DNA of 64,000 nt from Vigna angularis (lineage: Eukaryota > Streptophyta > Magnoliopsida > Fabales > Fabaceae): positions 32,713,631 to 32,777,630 of the forward strand of contig NC_068971.1 of NCBI RefSeq assembly GCF_016808095.1. Reading direction: 5' to 3'. Positions within the stretch are counted from its first letter, which is position 1. Each line of letters starts with the position of its first letter. The notes beneath the pieces are model-generated. The model worked only from the letters and a program-made list of their open reading frames with translations. It made no database searches and was not told the DNA's origin. Below, piece after piece: positions 11,735 to 23,639 of the stretch. Made by a program: the position numbers and the translations under genes.

Positions 11735-13109
11735 TTTACTAATGAAAAATATGTTTTTTATATTGATATTTTATACCGATTTAAATTTGCTAAATATAAA
11801 AAGTAGTATGATGACAATATTGTAAATATGAAAAGCTTTTTTTATACTGATTAGATCTAGAACTAGTATAGAAAATGATACAATGATATGACTATAATAA
11901 ATTATAAAGATTTTTATATTCATTGCACTTATAATTGGTATAAAAAATAGAAAATGACTTTTTTATATCGGTTAGACCTAGAACTAGTATAAAATTTGGC
12001 GCGGTGACAAAAATATAATATTGATGACACTTTCTATATCGGTTAGTCCCTATAACTGATATAAAATGTTTAATATTCATCTCCATTTTCCTTCAGCGCT
12101 TCATTTTTGTGTGCTTCTTTGTTTGCTTCGCAACCATTCTTCTCTTCACATTTGTCTCTCGTTCATCTTTGTCGTTTGTCTTTGCTTCTCGTTCGTCTTT
12201 GTGGTCAATATAGAGATTGGTCTTGTGCTGGTGTTGTGGTGTTGTCATAGTTGTGCTGATTTTGTTGTTGTTGTGGTGCATTCTCTCCTTCCTCTTGCAC
12301 TAAAGCTCTCTTGTTGTCGTTATTGGTGTTGCAGTGCCTTGCTGATGGTGTTTAGGGTTGCAAAGGTGTCATGATGTGGTGGTTTGCACTCCTTCCGTCA
12401 CGCTCAAGCTGTCGTGGTGTGGTGGGTGACTAACGCTGATCATCTTATTGCTCATGGTGTTTTTTTATTGTGGTGTTCAGGGTTTTATTGTGGTTATAGG
12501 TAAGTTTTGAACCTGTATTGACTGTTGAGGATGTTGTGTTTGGTGGTATTTATTATTACATTAAATTTCTTGTGAGGAAAATTCAAAATTGTGAGATTCT
12601 CCATTTATTAGAGCTTTACATGGTGTGATTACCCTTTTTTGTTAGAACAAATGAGAAAATAATGAGGCTTGTGTGATCAATGGGTCTGAGTCCATGCAAA
12701 CAGTAAGGTTGCAAGTGAAGCACCAATTTGTTTGACCATTTGAAATAAGTGAAAAATATAAAATGCAAAGTTATGTTGCCTTTTGAAAAGTAACCTCCAT
12801 AACCAAAAGTTTATGTTCATATTTTTGTATGTCACTTTTTTTCTTTTCGTTGAATCGAATGTCAGAGGTGATGAAATTTTAGTGTTGATCAAAATCACTA
12901 AATAAATTATAGGAAAAATAAAAATGGACATTGGTATGATTCCTAATTAGTAGGATGCTTTAGAAATGAGGTAGTCTCTTAAATACTTTGAAGTAAAGTG
13001 TATTAAACTAAATCTATTGATTAATTGTTTGTATTGTGGTTGGTAGTATACGATTGAGTTTGCAGATTGAACTATATGTTTCTTAGCTCCACCTAAAAGC
13101 AAGGTGTTG
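11735..13109 (+). mobile_element. 5' part of decayed CACTA (En/Spm) element with subterminal repeats
   Basis: Between 11750 and 12065, variants of TATATCGGTTAG-ACCTAGAACTAGTATAAAA recur on both strands, the usual layout of CACTA subterminal transposase-binding repeats. A degenerate terminus, TACTAATGAAAAATA, lies near 11737-11752 in place of CACTA. The 12066-13109 stretch holds T/G-rich sequence without a secure exon and leads into transposase-coding sequence from 13110. I could not find the opposite end of the element. Confidence 0.55.
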
Positions 13110-13453
13110 GTTTTTATAGATAATAATAAATTGGAGTTTGATAAATTTTATGCGCACAAAAAATTAATATAATAGTGGAGTGTAACAATTTCTTGAATTT
13201 TCAAAGATGAATGTTCGAAACAATAATGGAAGATTATATTTCTCGTGTGTTAATTGTTTAAATGAGCGAAAACTACCAACTGAAGTTATTCGAGAGTATG
13301 TTCTTTGAGATGGATTCCTAAAGCGCTACACAAAGTAGACATGACATGGTGAATTAATAGACATGCCAAGTGTAACTGAGTCTCAAGTAGAAGTAGAAAG
13401 AAGTTGATTTAGAGATGGTTGATCAATTAGAGGACATGATACGTGATGTTGGA
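13110..13453 (+). repeat. 344-bp direct repeat, left copy (CACTA transposase N-terminal region)
   Basis: Nearly identical to 17425-17768; I see only isolated differences, for example GCGAAAAC against GCGAGAAC. It encodes the start of a TNP2-type transposase (NGRLYFSCVNCLNERKL). It is joined abruptly to gypsy pol at about 13454, whereas the right copy continues into further transposase sequence. Confidence 0.9.
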
Positions 13454-15393
13454 CCGGTGCACCGGTTTTGGTAATCCCTGAACCAAGTAAAAAGTTTGAA
13501 GTTTATTGTGATGCTTCTCATCAGGGATTAGGTTGTGTACTCATGCAAGAAAGAAAAGTGGTGGCATACGCTTCAAGACAATTAAAGATTCATGAGAAGA
13601 ACTATCCTACTCATGATTTGGAATTGGCAGCAGTGGTATTTTCCTTGAAGATTTGGCGGCACTATCTCTATGGAGCTCAATTCCAAGTATTCAGCGATCA
13701 TAAGAGCCTAAAGTATCTCTTTGATCAGAAGGAGCTTAATATGAGACAAAGGAGATGGATGGAGTTTCTTAAAGATTTTGATTTTGATCTCCTGTATCAC
13801 CCAGGGAAAGCTAATGTGGTGGCTGATGCATTGAGCAGGAAGTCAGTACATATTTCAGTCTTAATGGTCAAAGAGTTAGAGTTGGTAGAAAGCTTCAGAG
13901 ACTTGAGATTGCAGGTGGAATTTGAAGCGGATAGTATCAGATGCAGTAATTTGGTGGTGTCCAATGACTTGTTGAGGCGTGTCAAAGTAGAGCAGTTGAA
14001 AGATGTTGAGCTTCAAAAGTCAGCAAGTTTGATTGGGACTGAGCAAGGTAAAGATTTTACCTTGGGAGCTGATGGCATTCTGAGGTTCAGAGGCAGAGTC
14101 TGTGTTCCTAGCAATTCAGAGTTGATAAGATTAATCCTTGAGGAAGGTCATAAGAGTCGTTTTAGCATGCATCCTGGCATGACTAAAATGTATCAAGACC
14201 TCAAGGAGTCTTTTTGGTGGTCTGGTATGAAGAGGGATGTAGCGCAATTTGTTGCTTCTTGTTTAACCTGTCAGAAGGCTAAGGTAGAGCATCAGAGACC
14301 TGGAGGTCTATTGCAGCAACTTGAGATACCTGAGTGGAAATGGGATAGCATAGCTATGGACTTTGTTACCCATTTACCACGCACAGTCAAAGGACATGAT
14401 GCTATTTGGGTGATTGTAGATAGATTGACCAAGAGTGCTCATTTCTTGGCGATTAATTTGAGAATGTCAATGGCAAAGTTGGCACAAATGTATATCAAGG
14501 AGATCGTGAGACTACACGGCGTTCCTTCTAGCATCATATCAGATAGAGATCCGCGATTCACATCACGCTTTTGGCAAACACTTCAGAGTGAGATGGGCAG
14601 TAGATTGCAGATGAGTTCAGCGTATCATCCCCAGACCGATGGGCAATCTGAAAGAACGATCCAATCACTTGAGGACTTGCTGAGGACATGTGTTTTGGAT
14701 CACTTGGGAGTCTGGGATGAGGTATTGTCTTTGGTGGAGTTCACTTACAACAATAGCTTTCATGCCAGTATTGGAATGGCACCTTACGAGGCTCTGTATG
14801 GAAGACGATGTCGAACTCCTTTATGCTGGTACCAGGACGGTGAGAAGGCTCTGATAGGACCTGAATTACTACAACAGACCACAGACAAAGTAAAGTTGAT
14901 ACGAGAAAGAATGAAGGCTTCGCAGAGCAGACAAAAGTCCTATGCTGATCAAAGAAGGAGACCATTGGAGTTTGCAGTCGGAGATCATGTCTTTTTGCGG
15001 GTGACTTCAACTACAGGAGTAGGAAGGGCTCTTCGTTCGAAGAAACTTTCTCCTAAGTTCATTGGTCCATATCAAATTTTGAGAAGAATTGGGCCAGTCG
15101 CTTACGAGATGGCGTTACCTCCTCAGTTAGCCAAACTCCATTCAGTATTTCACGTTTCTCAACTAAGAAAATATGTTCATGATCCTTCTCACATTTTAGA
15201 AGTGGAAGATATTCAAATCAGAGAGGATCTATCCGTAGAAGTGCAACCTGTTTGTATAGAAGACACTAAAACCAAAGAGCTTAGAAGGAAAACTATCAAC
15301 TTAGTGAGAGTAGTTTGGGATAGAAAAACAGGTGACTCTACCTGGGAATTAGAAGATGATGTAAAACATTCTTATCCCCATCTTTTTTTGTGA
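13454..15393 (+). pseudogene. gypsy pol fragment: RNase H, integrase, chromodomain-like tail
   Basis: An open frame of about 640 residues runs to TGA at 15391-15393. RNase H starts at YCDASHQG, with the later motifs [15 protein letters not shown] and ADALSRK. Integrase has an intact HHCC finger (His228, His235, Cys265, Cys268, counting from the first residue of the open frame at 13468). It also has an intact DDE triad: Asp298 in AMDFV, Asp359 in ISDRD and Glu395 in GQSER, a D,D35E spacing. The GPYQILRRIGPVAYE region and the C-terminal TGDSTWELEDD...YPHLF match the chromodomain-type end of Tekay-clade elements. There is no in-frame stop, so the 5' loss seems recent relative to point decay. It could not transpose by itself, because it has no RT, protease or gag. 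Any apparent start is internal to pol. Confidence 0.9.
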
Positions 15394-15426
15394 AGTGTCG
15401 AATTTTCGAGGTCGAAAATTTTGTTG

Positions 15427-15436
15427 TTGGGGAGAA
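15427..15436 (+). other. polypurine tract before 3' LTR
   Basis: TTGGGGAGAA lies directly before the LTR start TGTAAGACCC. This is the expected plus-strand primer site of an LTR retrotransposon. Confidence 0.75.
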
Positions 15437-15611
15437 TGTAAGACCCATGTAAAATATTTAAATTTAATAAATAGTTGTTTTTTTTATTTTTATAAAGTTA
15501 ATAAAAGTATGGTAAAAAAAAAATTAAAATTTATGATAGGTAACAATAATAATAATTTCAAAGGAAGGAGTTTAAAAATTTGAGAATTTATTTTAAGAGT
15601 TAAAAAAAAAT

Positions 15612-15815
15612 GAATAGTAAATAGTAAATAGTAAATAGTGAATAGTGAATAGTGAATAGTTAAAAAAAATAATAAAATAAATTGTGGAAGAGAACACTCC
15701 ACGTAGAATTAATCATTCAGAGATAAGAATGGTGAATAAAAAATAATTTTTTAATAGTAAAAATGAATAGTAAAAGTGAATAGTAAAAATGAATAGTAAA
15801 AATGAATAGTAAAAT
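15612..15815. repeat. AATAGTR short tandem repeats in LTR
   Basis: Seven or so units of AATAGTA/AATAGTG at 15612-15660 and a looser GAATAGTAAAAAT series at 15760-15815, upstream of the LTR TATA box. Confidence 0.8.
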
Positions 15816-15820
15816 TTTTT

Positions 15821-15834
15821 GGCTATAAATAGCC
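15821..15834 (+). promoter_or_regulatory. probable LTR TATA box
   Basis: GGCTATAAATAGCC, a near-palindrome holding TATAAATA, in the U3-like part of the LTR. It is followed by purine-rich sequence that could begin the R region. Confidence 0.55.
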
Positions 15835-16204
15835 AAGGGGGGGAGGCTGAAGATTTGCACCAAAATTCTAGAGAAATTGTGAGAGAAGAGAGTTTGAGGA
15901 AATTCTAGTTGAAGAGGGGAAATTCTGGAAGTTTCCGGAGACCGGTTTGAGAAGAGGAAACTAAGTCTGGAATAGAGGTAAGGGGAGCTAACTTTGAGTA
16001 TTCCTTTTATATTATCTTGAGTCTTGAATATGCTATATTTTGCTTTTGTCTGATCTTAAATCTTGAATATGGAGTATTTTGTTTCTGTATGATCTTGAAT
16101 TTTAAATGAGAGTATGCTTTTGTGTTGATATCCAAGTGTGATAGTTGTAAAATGTGATGTTGATTATGTTATGCCATGTGTATGTTATTAGTTGTTTATT
16201 TTTT

Positions 16205-16556
16205 TGTATTTTGGAAGGATTAGAAATTGTCTAACCGGCTCTGCCAGATTCAATTTCTTGTTTCCCCAAACATTTTACTGTTTTCCTTATTTATTTTTAT
16301 TGTATTTTGGAAGGATTAGAAATTGTTTAACCGGCTCTGCCAGATTCAATTTCTTGTTTCCCCAAACTATTTATTGCTTTACTTATTTATTTTATTGCAT
16401 TTTTGGAAGGATTAGAAGTTGTCTAACCGGCTCTGCCAGATTCAACTTCTTATTTCCCCAGACATGTTATTGTTCTTGTTATTTAATTATATTGTATTTT
16501 TGGATGGATTAGAAGTTGTCTAACCGGCTCTGCCAGATTCAACTTCTTGTTTCCCC
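16205..16556. repeat. four tandem copies of a 96-bp unit inside the LTR
   Basis: GGAAGGATTAGAA starts at 16213, 16309 and 16405, with a fourth (GGATGGATTAGAA) at 16502, a period of 96-97 bp. Each unit has a conserved core of about 60 bp (TCTAACCGGCTCTGCCAGAT, ending in TTTCCCC) and a T-rich spacer. The open frame crossing it repeats FGRIRNCLTGSARF and is an artefact of the repeat. Confidence 0.9.
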
Positions 16557-17424
16557 ATGAATTTTTATATTAAGATTATTTTTATGATTGTCAAATATTG
16601 TATTCTTATATGACCATTTATAGTAATATTTTATTATTGTTAATTGTTTATAATTATCTTGTATATGAATTCTATTATGAATGTTTATCGTGATGTTTGA
16701 TAGGAAATTATTCATTTGAAATATAGTAGGAGTCTCGGGGAGAGACTCTAAATTGGCATGGTATTAGTGTATATGTTGATGTTGAGGGTCCTGTTGTTGG
16801 TGGTGATCCTAAAACTCTAATAATTTTCCAGTCTCAATTAGAGAAGGATGTGTTATGTGGTGAGAGTAGTAGGAGGTCCTAGTCTATGTTTATAGACATT
16901 AATGGATTAACCTTGTGGGTGATATGATATATTCTATTTGGCCAAAAATTTTGTTGTTGAAATCACCACAAGTGCATGACCACCCGAGACTTCCATCAAC
17001 ATTATATCCGGATAATAGAGTCTAGTATGATAATTGCATCTTACTAGAATTTATGGTGAATGTATTACGTATAATAATAGTGTCATGCTTTTCTTTGAAC
17101 TTTGCATGGTAGCTCACCCTTACTTGTTTGTTTGTGCCGGGAAAATCTTTTTGCGATGATCGTATAATGTTTTTGTTATACGGGAGCAGATGAGGGAACG
17201 AAGTCTGAACCAATTCAAGTGAAGAAGGAAGCAGCAGAAAATTGAAGAATATTTTAAGAGAAAAAAAAATAAGATTAAGAGTGTTTTATTTATGTGTGAA
17301 AATATAATGTATTTCCAGTGTGAACTATGTTACTCCTAAATGGAGGATTGTAATATTGTATGATGTTTTCTTTATTAATGAAATAAATTGGGTGTGAGAT
17401 GTTTTATATTTTGGGGGTGTTACA

Positions 17425-18828
17425 GTTTTTATAGATAATAATAAATTGGAGTTTGATAAATTTTATGCGCACAAAAAATTAATATAATAGTGGAGTGTAA
17501 CAATTTCTTGAATTTTCAAAGATGAATGTTCGAAACAATAATGGAAGATTATATTTCTCGTGTGTTAATTGTTTAAATGAGCGAGAACTACCAACTGAAG
17601 TTATTCGAGAGTATGTTCTTTGAGATGGATTCCTAAAGCGCTACACAAAGTAGACATGACATGGTGAATTAATAGACATGCCAAGTGTAACTGAGTCTCA
17701 AGTAGAAGTAGAAAGAAGTTGATTTAGAGATGGTTGATCAATTAGAGGACATGATACGTGATGTTGGACATTATTCCTTCCAACGTTCTCATCTGTATGA
17801 TAACTTATGCAGTCTCATAGAAAAACCTTTGTATCCAGAATACACTAAGTATACTCGATTTTTAGCGGTATTGAAATTGTTCAATATGAAAGCAAAAAAT
17901 GGGTGGACTGATAAAAGCTTCACATAATTGCTTAACTTGTTGAGTGACATACTTTCTGAAGATAGTTTCCCATGGGTATGAAGTATAAAAAAATTCATAC
18001 ATGCCCAAACAATTGTGTCTCATACAAGAGTGAGTTTTCCAATTTACGTTGATGTCCACAATGTGAGGTATCATGATACAAACAAAAAGAGGCTGAGTTT
18101 GAATGTGATATTAAAGGTTCTCTTGCAAAAGTCTTGTGGTATCTTCCTTTTATTCCATGGTTGAAACACTTATTCAGTAAGCCAAAGGATGCAAAACTCA
18201 TGAGATGGACGTATAGAAAGATGAAAATTTGAGACATCCAACAAATGGTTTGCAATGAAAAAATATTGATTACATGTTCCCCAATTTCTCTAATGATTCA
18301 AGGAACATAAGATTTTGGACTTGGATATATAGAATGAATCCATATGGGAACTTGAGAGATAAACATAGCTCGTGACCTATGATGTTAGAGATTTAAAATT
18401 TACCTATGTGGTTGTACATGAAATGTAAATATGTGATGTTATCCTTGATGATATCCTGTCCAAGACAACTACGAAACTACATTTATGTTTATTTAGTCCC
18501 ATTAGCTGAAGATTTGAAGATGTTATGAGAGGAAGGTGTTCATATGTTTTATGAATACATTGGTGACTCTTTCATGTTGCATGTCAATGTTATTTTGTAC
18601 AATCAACAACTTTCCAACTTATGATAATTTAAGTGACTATAATACTAAGGGTCACAAAACATGGCATATATGTGAAGAAGGAACATGTCATTGTCAACTA
18701 CAACATGAAAGCAAAACACTATACCTTGGATATCGGAGGTTTCTTAGTACAAACCATTCATATCGTAAATTAAAGAAAGCATTTAACAGGTGTTAAGAAA
18801 ATGAACTAGCTCCAATAACTTTAAGTGG
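17425..18828 (+). pseudogene. CACTA (En/Spm) TNP2-like transposase remnant
   Basis: Begins with the right copy of the 344-bp repeat (transposase-associated domain, SCVNCLNERKLPTEVIREYV). It continues in broken frames through TNP2 landmarks: LKHLFSKPKDAKLMRWT near 18150, a YGNLRD block near 18345, PLAEDLKM near 18495, then LFCTINNFPTYDNLS, KGHKTWHICEE and TLYLGYRRFLSTNHSYR to 18797. Many stops and frame changes are present. The last recognisable piece (ENELAPITLSG) ends near 18828, where plastid-like sequence begins. TNP2 cuts CACTA ends for transposition; this copy is dead. Together with 11735-13453 it forms the host of the gypsy insertion. Confidence 0.85.
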
Positions 18829-19146
18829 ATCAGGAGACTCTTTATTAAATCCAAGCGATCTTTTCATAGACGTTTGCCCTCGATTCAATCGGGGTCGAAT
18901 TGATTATAAAAGCATGGGTCTAATGAACAAGAAAAAATATTATTTAGACATGTAAACAGATTGACCTTAAAACAACAACGATTAATTACAATTGCTATAA
19001 AACAAGCTCATATTTTATCTTCGTTACATTTTCTTAATAACGAAAAACAATTTGAAAAAAGCGAGTCAATTGATAAAATTAATACTTTAAGAAGAAAAAT
19101 AGAAATTAAAAATTTGAAATCCAATTTGAATTTAGATTCGAATTAA
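18829..19146 (+). pseudogene. plastid rps18-like sequence (nuclear plastid DNA)
   Basis: Three frame pieces follow plastid ribosomal protein S18 in order: LFIKSKRSFHRRLPSIQSG near 18837, then RIDYKSMGL near 18895, then the open C-terminal part at 18961-19146 with [16 protein letters not shown] and [10 protein letters not shown] stop and frameshift lie at about 18900. About five codons are missing after GL (normally followed by SRFIS). Plastid S18 is part of the 30S ribosomal subunit. This degraded copy in transposon DNA is a NUPT-type insert and not a gene. The flanking plastid genes rpl33 and rpl20 are not visible, so the insert is limited to roughly this one gene. Confidence 0.85.
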
Positions 19147-22100
19147 AATTGGTGTTTTGTTCAAAACTAGGATAATTACTATACTGTATTCGTCTAGTCA
19201 GTCAAGGACTGAGCGGTCGACCATTCAGCAAGGAACCTACCAGTCCAGAACAGTCATTAACTGGTAATTAATCTGGGCAATAATAACAATTAATGGACAA
19301 TTAAGGAGAATAGTAACAATTTATTGGTGATTAATGAGTTAGACCTAATGATAAGCTCATTATAATATTTATAAATATATGTCTTACAAAAAAGGGAGGT
19401 ATTTTTAAAATCTGATTACTCATTCTTATTGTAGAATTTATTAAGTAAATCATTTATTTGAGCATCGGAGTGTCTTCTGCAGGAACCTCTCCCTCGGCTA
19501 GGGCAAGGAGAAAAGAGAGATAGCACAACCTGGATGATGAAACAAACCACTACGAATGCTTTGAGTAAGGAATCTCAACCTTACCGAAACAATTACTTTT
19601 GATTTTTTTTTTGTAATAAAAAAGATAATAGGGAAAGTATATGAGTGTGTGAAGGACATGGAGTTGTTCTTTGAAAGATGAAAAAAAGAGATCAATTTTC
19701 TTTGATCTCACATATTGGAGGGTGCTTGATGTCCAACATTGTTTAGATATCGTGTACGCAGAGAAAAAATGTTTGTGTATAATATTATTGAAACATTTCT
19801 TAAGAAAAAAATTTCTTTTTCATCTGTAACATCTTAAGGAGAAGTGTTGTTATTGTGCAACCTACTCCTCCTAGGAGTCAAAATGTTTTGGTGGAGAAGT
19901 TACTTCAAACAAGAATTGCATTTCCTAAACATTCGTGGTTGGATGCTCTTAGTTATATGTTATTCACCTATTAATATCATGTATGCGTGTTACTTCAAAC
20001 AAAAATTACAACTCAAACATTATTTATTTGATATGCTCTAAGCTGAGGAGAAAAGAGCCACAAACTTATTTTCTGAATGTTTTGAATTGAATGTAGTGTC
20101 ATGATCTTCTACATGAATATTTTCATTAATGTCAAATATTTCCAATATATTTCTTCGATAAAGTTCAACAACTTATGTCCTTGCTACTCAACATAAATTA
20201 GAACATAAATTAATTTTTACAAGGAATTAAATCTTAAACGGTATTATGAATGAATGTGTTTGTTACTTTTGATAAAAGTCTTGTGTTTCATTTATAATTT
20301 TTCTCGTAGATGGATGCATGATAATACAAATTAGCCTACCTAAGAAATGAATGTATTTTTAACCATGCATGGACCACGAGAGTTAAAAATTGATGTTAGA
20401 ACTGAGATAAGTTCATTATTCAATATAAGTGTGTTTACAAACTATAATAAAGATATTTTAAAAATAATTAAGATCAAGTTGAGCATTGTTAATTAAGTAC
20501 CAATTTACATAAAAAACTTTCACGATTTTAGAAAATTTAAATATACTAATTATTTTTATTTTAAATTGTTGATTTTTTTTAATATTTTTGTTTCAATAAA
20601 ACAATTTAAATTTATTAAATGTTAAATTCTTTGTTTGCATATAAATTATCATTTCAATGTTGAAAAATCACTTAGTTAATAATGATTAAGAGATGATAAT
20701 TTCAATGTTGGTCGACAAACTCTAACTTACGTCAATTGAGAAATAACCTTGATCAACATTGGATAAAAAATAATTTTGGTGAACATTGGCAAGAAAATAA
20801 TCCTAATGACATCAATTAAGAATAATTTCACTAGTGTCTCAAAAGTAATAATAATAAACTTCAACTTTAAATAAACTTCTATCAATATTAGCTTTTAGTT
20901 TTTTTTATCGATAACAATAGTTGTTAATTTTTATTAGTAAAAAAAGTTAAATCCATAATCTTTCTCTTTTTTATTTTCTAATTCCATCAAATCAATGTTA
21001 TATTTTCCAAATGTTAGTAAAATAAGTTAAATCCACGTTATCTTTCATTATCCTTTTCTAATTTTACCACTAAGTCAAATTTATATATATATTTATCTAT
21101 ATTAGATGAAAAAGTGATAACAAACTCATGATGCTCTAACAAAATCATTATTAATCATAATAATCTTGATCAAACCAAGCATAGATGAAGCCGAGGAAGG
21201 AGTTTAAAAAGAAAAAAAAAACTCACAAAGAGAAAAATTATTAAATATTCCATATTCTTATTCATATATTTTTAAGTGAATTTTGAAACTATTAAAGTTA
21301 AAAAAATTAAATTACTCTTATAAATTATTGGGTAAAAATGATCTATTCAAACAAAATGTTAATGATTTTGATTCTGATAAAATGCTCTCGATTCTTGGTG
21401 AGTGGCTTATCATTGTTCTTTGCTTGATATCATTCTTCTACATGATCTCATTCTTCTTTTCTTGATATGCGATTTCTTCTTCAATTAGTGGATGTCCTTG
21501 TTCTTAATGCTTCATTTGATGTTTCCTATTGTGGCATCAATTTTTGTAACATAATGCTTTTGGGACCGCATAAATTGCATAATTTAGGTAGACGAAATAC
21601 ACGACTTTTAGCTTAGCAAGAGTGACCAACATGTCTTTCAAGCAACTATAAAAGCAATTCATCTTTTCAATGACGAATTATAAGTATCATTTCTTGTCCT
21701 TTCCCATGATAATGGAAAATCCCAAAAACCTACCTAGATTGGAAGGAAGCAAACGGAATAGGTTTGAAGCATTAGCTTTTAGATCAAGATATCCCGAAAA
21801 AAAAAGAAAGAAAGAAAGAACGAAACCTCTTAATTTCATTAAAGCCCTTTATTTTCCATACGTGGTTTAATAAAGATCTTGTACTTTGACGGAAACGTGA
21901 CAGAAGTGAAATTTTCCCCGCCGGCGGTGGACCTCTTTCTAAAATAACCAACTTTTATTTCTGCAACTAGAGCTGTTTATTGTGCACGGAAACAATTCGC
22001 ATTGCTAGCAATCGAAATTCGAACTAAATTCATGTGTTATATGTTGAATTGCCCGCTAAAATTCGACTCCCGGTTAGTCAAATTCTAGGCAGGTTTTAAA

Positions 22101-23080
22101 GTTTTTTTTAATATAAATTATTAAATTGAAAAAAATTATAGAAATAGAAATATACGATATAGAAAATGGAATTTAGATTTTTTTTATATTTAGAGAAAAT
22201 ATAGAAATAACATTTAAAAATGTAGTAAAATATACAATTTTTTAATAAATAAAATAAAAATTTTAAATAAGAGACTAGGTAAAAAAAATTAAATTTATTT
22301 CAAAAATATAATAATTTAAAATTAAAATTTATAGCAAAATGTATAATTTTTAAACAGAATTTTTAAAATTTTTAAAATGAAAAATTAAAAATGTAAGAAT
22401 ATAGAAATTTTAGTAGAAATTATTAAAATAAAAAAAAAACATAATTTGTTTTATTGTTATTATGATAAATGAAAAAGTAAAAGAGAGAAAAAATTATTGT
22501 TTAATCAACAAATTATTAATTTGAATTATTGTGGATAATTGATTTGAATTATGTTGTGAAATGTATATTTATATAGTTATAATGACACCACTTAAACAAG
22601 TGCAAAAGTAATGCTCTTTTAAATACACACATAGCATTTTGGTTTTATATTTACATGAGTCTTTGTGGCAAATTGCATGTGAGAGCATTGATTGAGAGAC
22701 TGAGTCATTGGAACATTTCTAAAGTGATGTCAAATTGAGGTGTACTAAAAGTAATGATGTATTTGACATTCATACCCAATAAAAATGTTAAGTCTTGTTT
22801 TTGTGTCAGAGCATATGAGAGAACATTCATTGAGAGACTGGGTCATTCGAGCCCCTACTAGTGTCATAGCATTGATTGAAAGATGAAATCTTTGTCACAC
22901 TTACCCAATAAAGTTGAATTGTCAAGCCTTATGAAGTTCATAATGAAGTCTAATCAAAATTAAATTGTTTGATAAGCATTTTCTAAAGAAGGGTTAGAAG
23001 TCTTCTTATGGTTGATAGTTGAGTACTATAAAAGATGGTGGTATCATGTTTAAAAGTTATGCAGTTGGTTAGTATAAGTA
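19147..23080. other. no gene recognised
   Basis: AT-rich DNA without a supportable gene. Near 19250-19340 short direct repeats of AATAACAATT...GGTGATTAATG occur. The 20690-20900 stretch has diffuse GATCAACATTGG-like repeats. The rest is unstructured to my eye, and short open frames have no family resemblance. Confidence 0.35.
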
Positions 23081-23083
23081 GAG

Positions 23084-23460
23084 ATGGTCTCTGTTGAGGA
23101 AAATAATGCTTTCAATTCCTTTAATGCTTCGGTAGATTTTGAAGATGGAAGGTTTGCCTTTTGTAGTTTACCAAATGAGGTTACTATCAGTCATATGCGG
23201 CAAATCATTAGGAGTCACTTGTTGGACCCATGGGAGCCAGAGTTAAGTCATTTGTGGTACCGCATCCCTCCCTAATTTGTTGAAGAATGAGCTTTTGACT
23301 TCGTTTTCTTAGCGATTGACGAAGATGTTCAAAATGTGATTAATTGATATTCAGTTATGGTCTTGATGTAGACTATCTTTTTATGTCAAATTTCATGAAG
23401 GTTGAAAAGCCTGAGTATGTTTGTGGTCCATCATTCACCAATGATGGTAAAGTTATTCAT
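23084..23460 (+). pseudogene. possible N-terminal region of a MuDR-type transposase
   Basis: An open stretch (SHLWYRIPP... then AFDFVFLAIDEDVQNVIN, with stops) has the shape of the N-terminal region found in many plant MULE transposases, where a WYRFP-like block precedes a DDDV-like block. It lies 1.4 kb upstream of secure transposase sequence in the same orientation. The match is weak and by position rather than by motif. Confidence 0.3.
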
Positions 23461-23639
23461 GCTAGTCTTTGGAATATTGTGTGAGCAAGGCAATGTAATA
23501 TTCTTTTTTTTATGTATGGTAGTGTTTCATGAGACGATTATAATTGTTTAAGACACATGAATGCAATGTTTTAATAATTTTACATTAATTAATTATTTCA
23601 AATTTTATTCTACCAACCATCTTAATGATAAGTTCAAAT

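Larger units (their letters stand above)
13454..17424 (+). mobile_element. 5'-truncated Ty3/gypsy chromovirus (Tekay/Del-like) with 3' LTR
   Basis: The element keeps RNase H, integrase, a chromodomain-like tail, a polypurine tract and one complete LTR. The 5' LTR, gag, protease and reverse transcriptase are gone. The right terminus TGTTACA at 17418-17424 is an exact LTR end, so that side is a genuine integration boundary. The left side breaks at the RT-RNase H border. It sits inside a CACTA transposase remnant. Related to, but a different family from, the minus-strand element at 59.8-64 kb: LTR of about 1988 bp against 1045 bp. Confidence 0.9.
15437..17424 (+). repeat. 3' LTR of gypsy element, about 1988 bp
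   Basis: Begins TGTAAGACCC after the polypurine tract and ends TGTTACA at the CACTA junction, giving TG...CA ends. It contains AATAGTR repeats, a TATA-like box at 15821-15834 and a four-copy 96-bp tandem repeat. With no 5' LTR present, insertion age cannot be estimated from LTR divergence. Confidence 0.85.

Noticed and set aside
16192..16512. 106-residue open frame with repeated FGRIRNCLTGSARF
   Set aside because: It is a translation of the 96-bp tandem repeat inside the LTR; the unit length is a multiple of three by chance.
18961..19146. Functional nuclear rps18
   Set aside because: The upstream part has a stop, a frameshift and missing codons, so the open C-terminal frame is only the surviving part of a degraded plastid copy.
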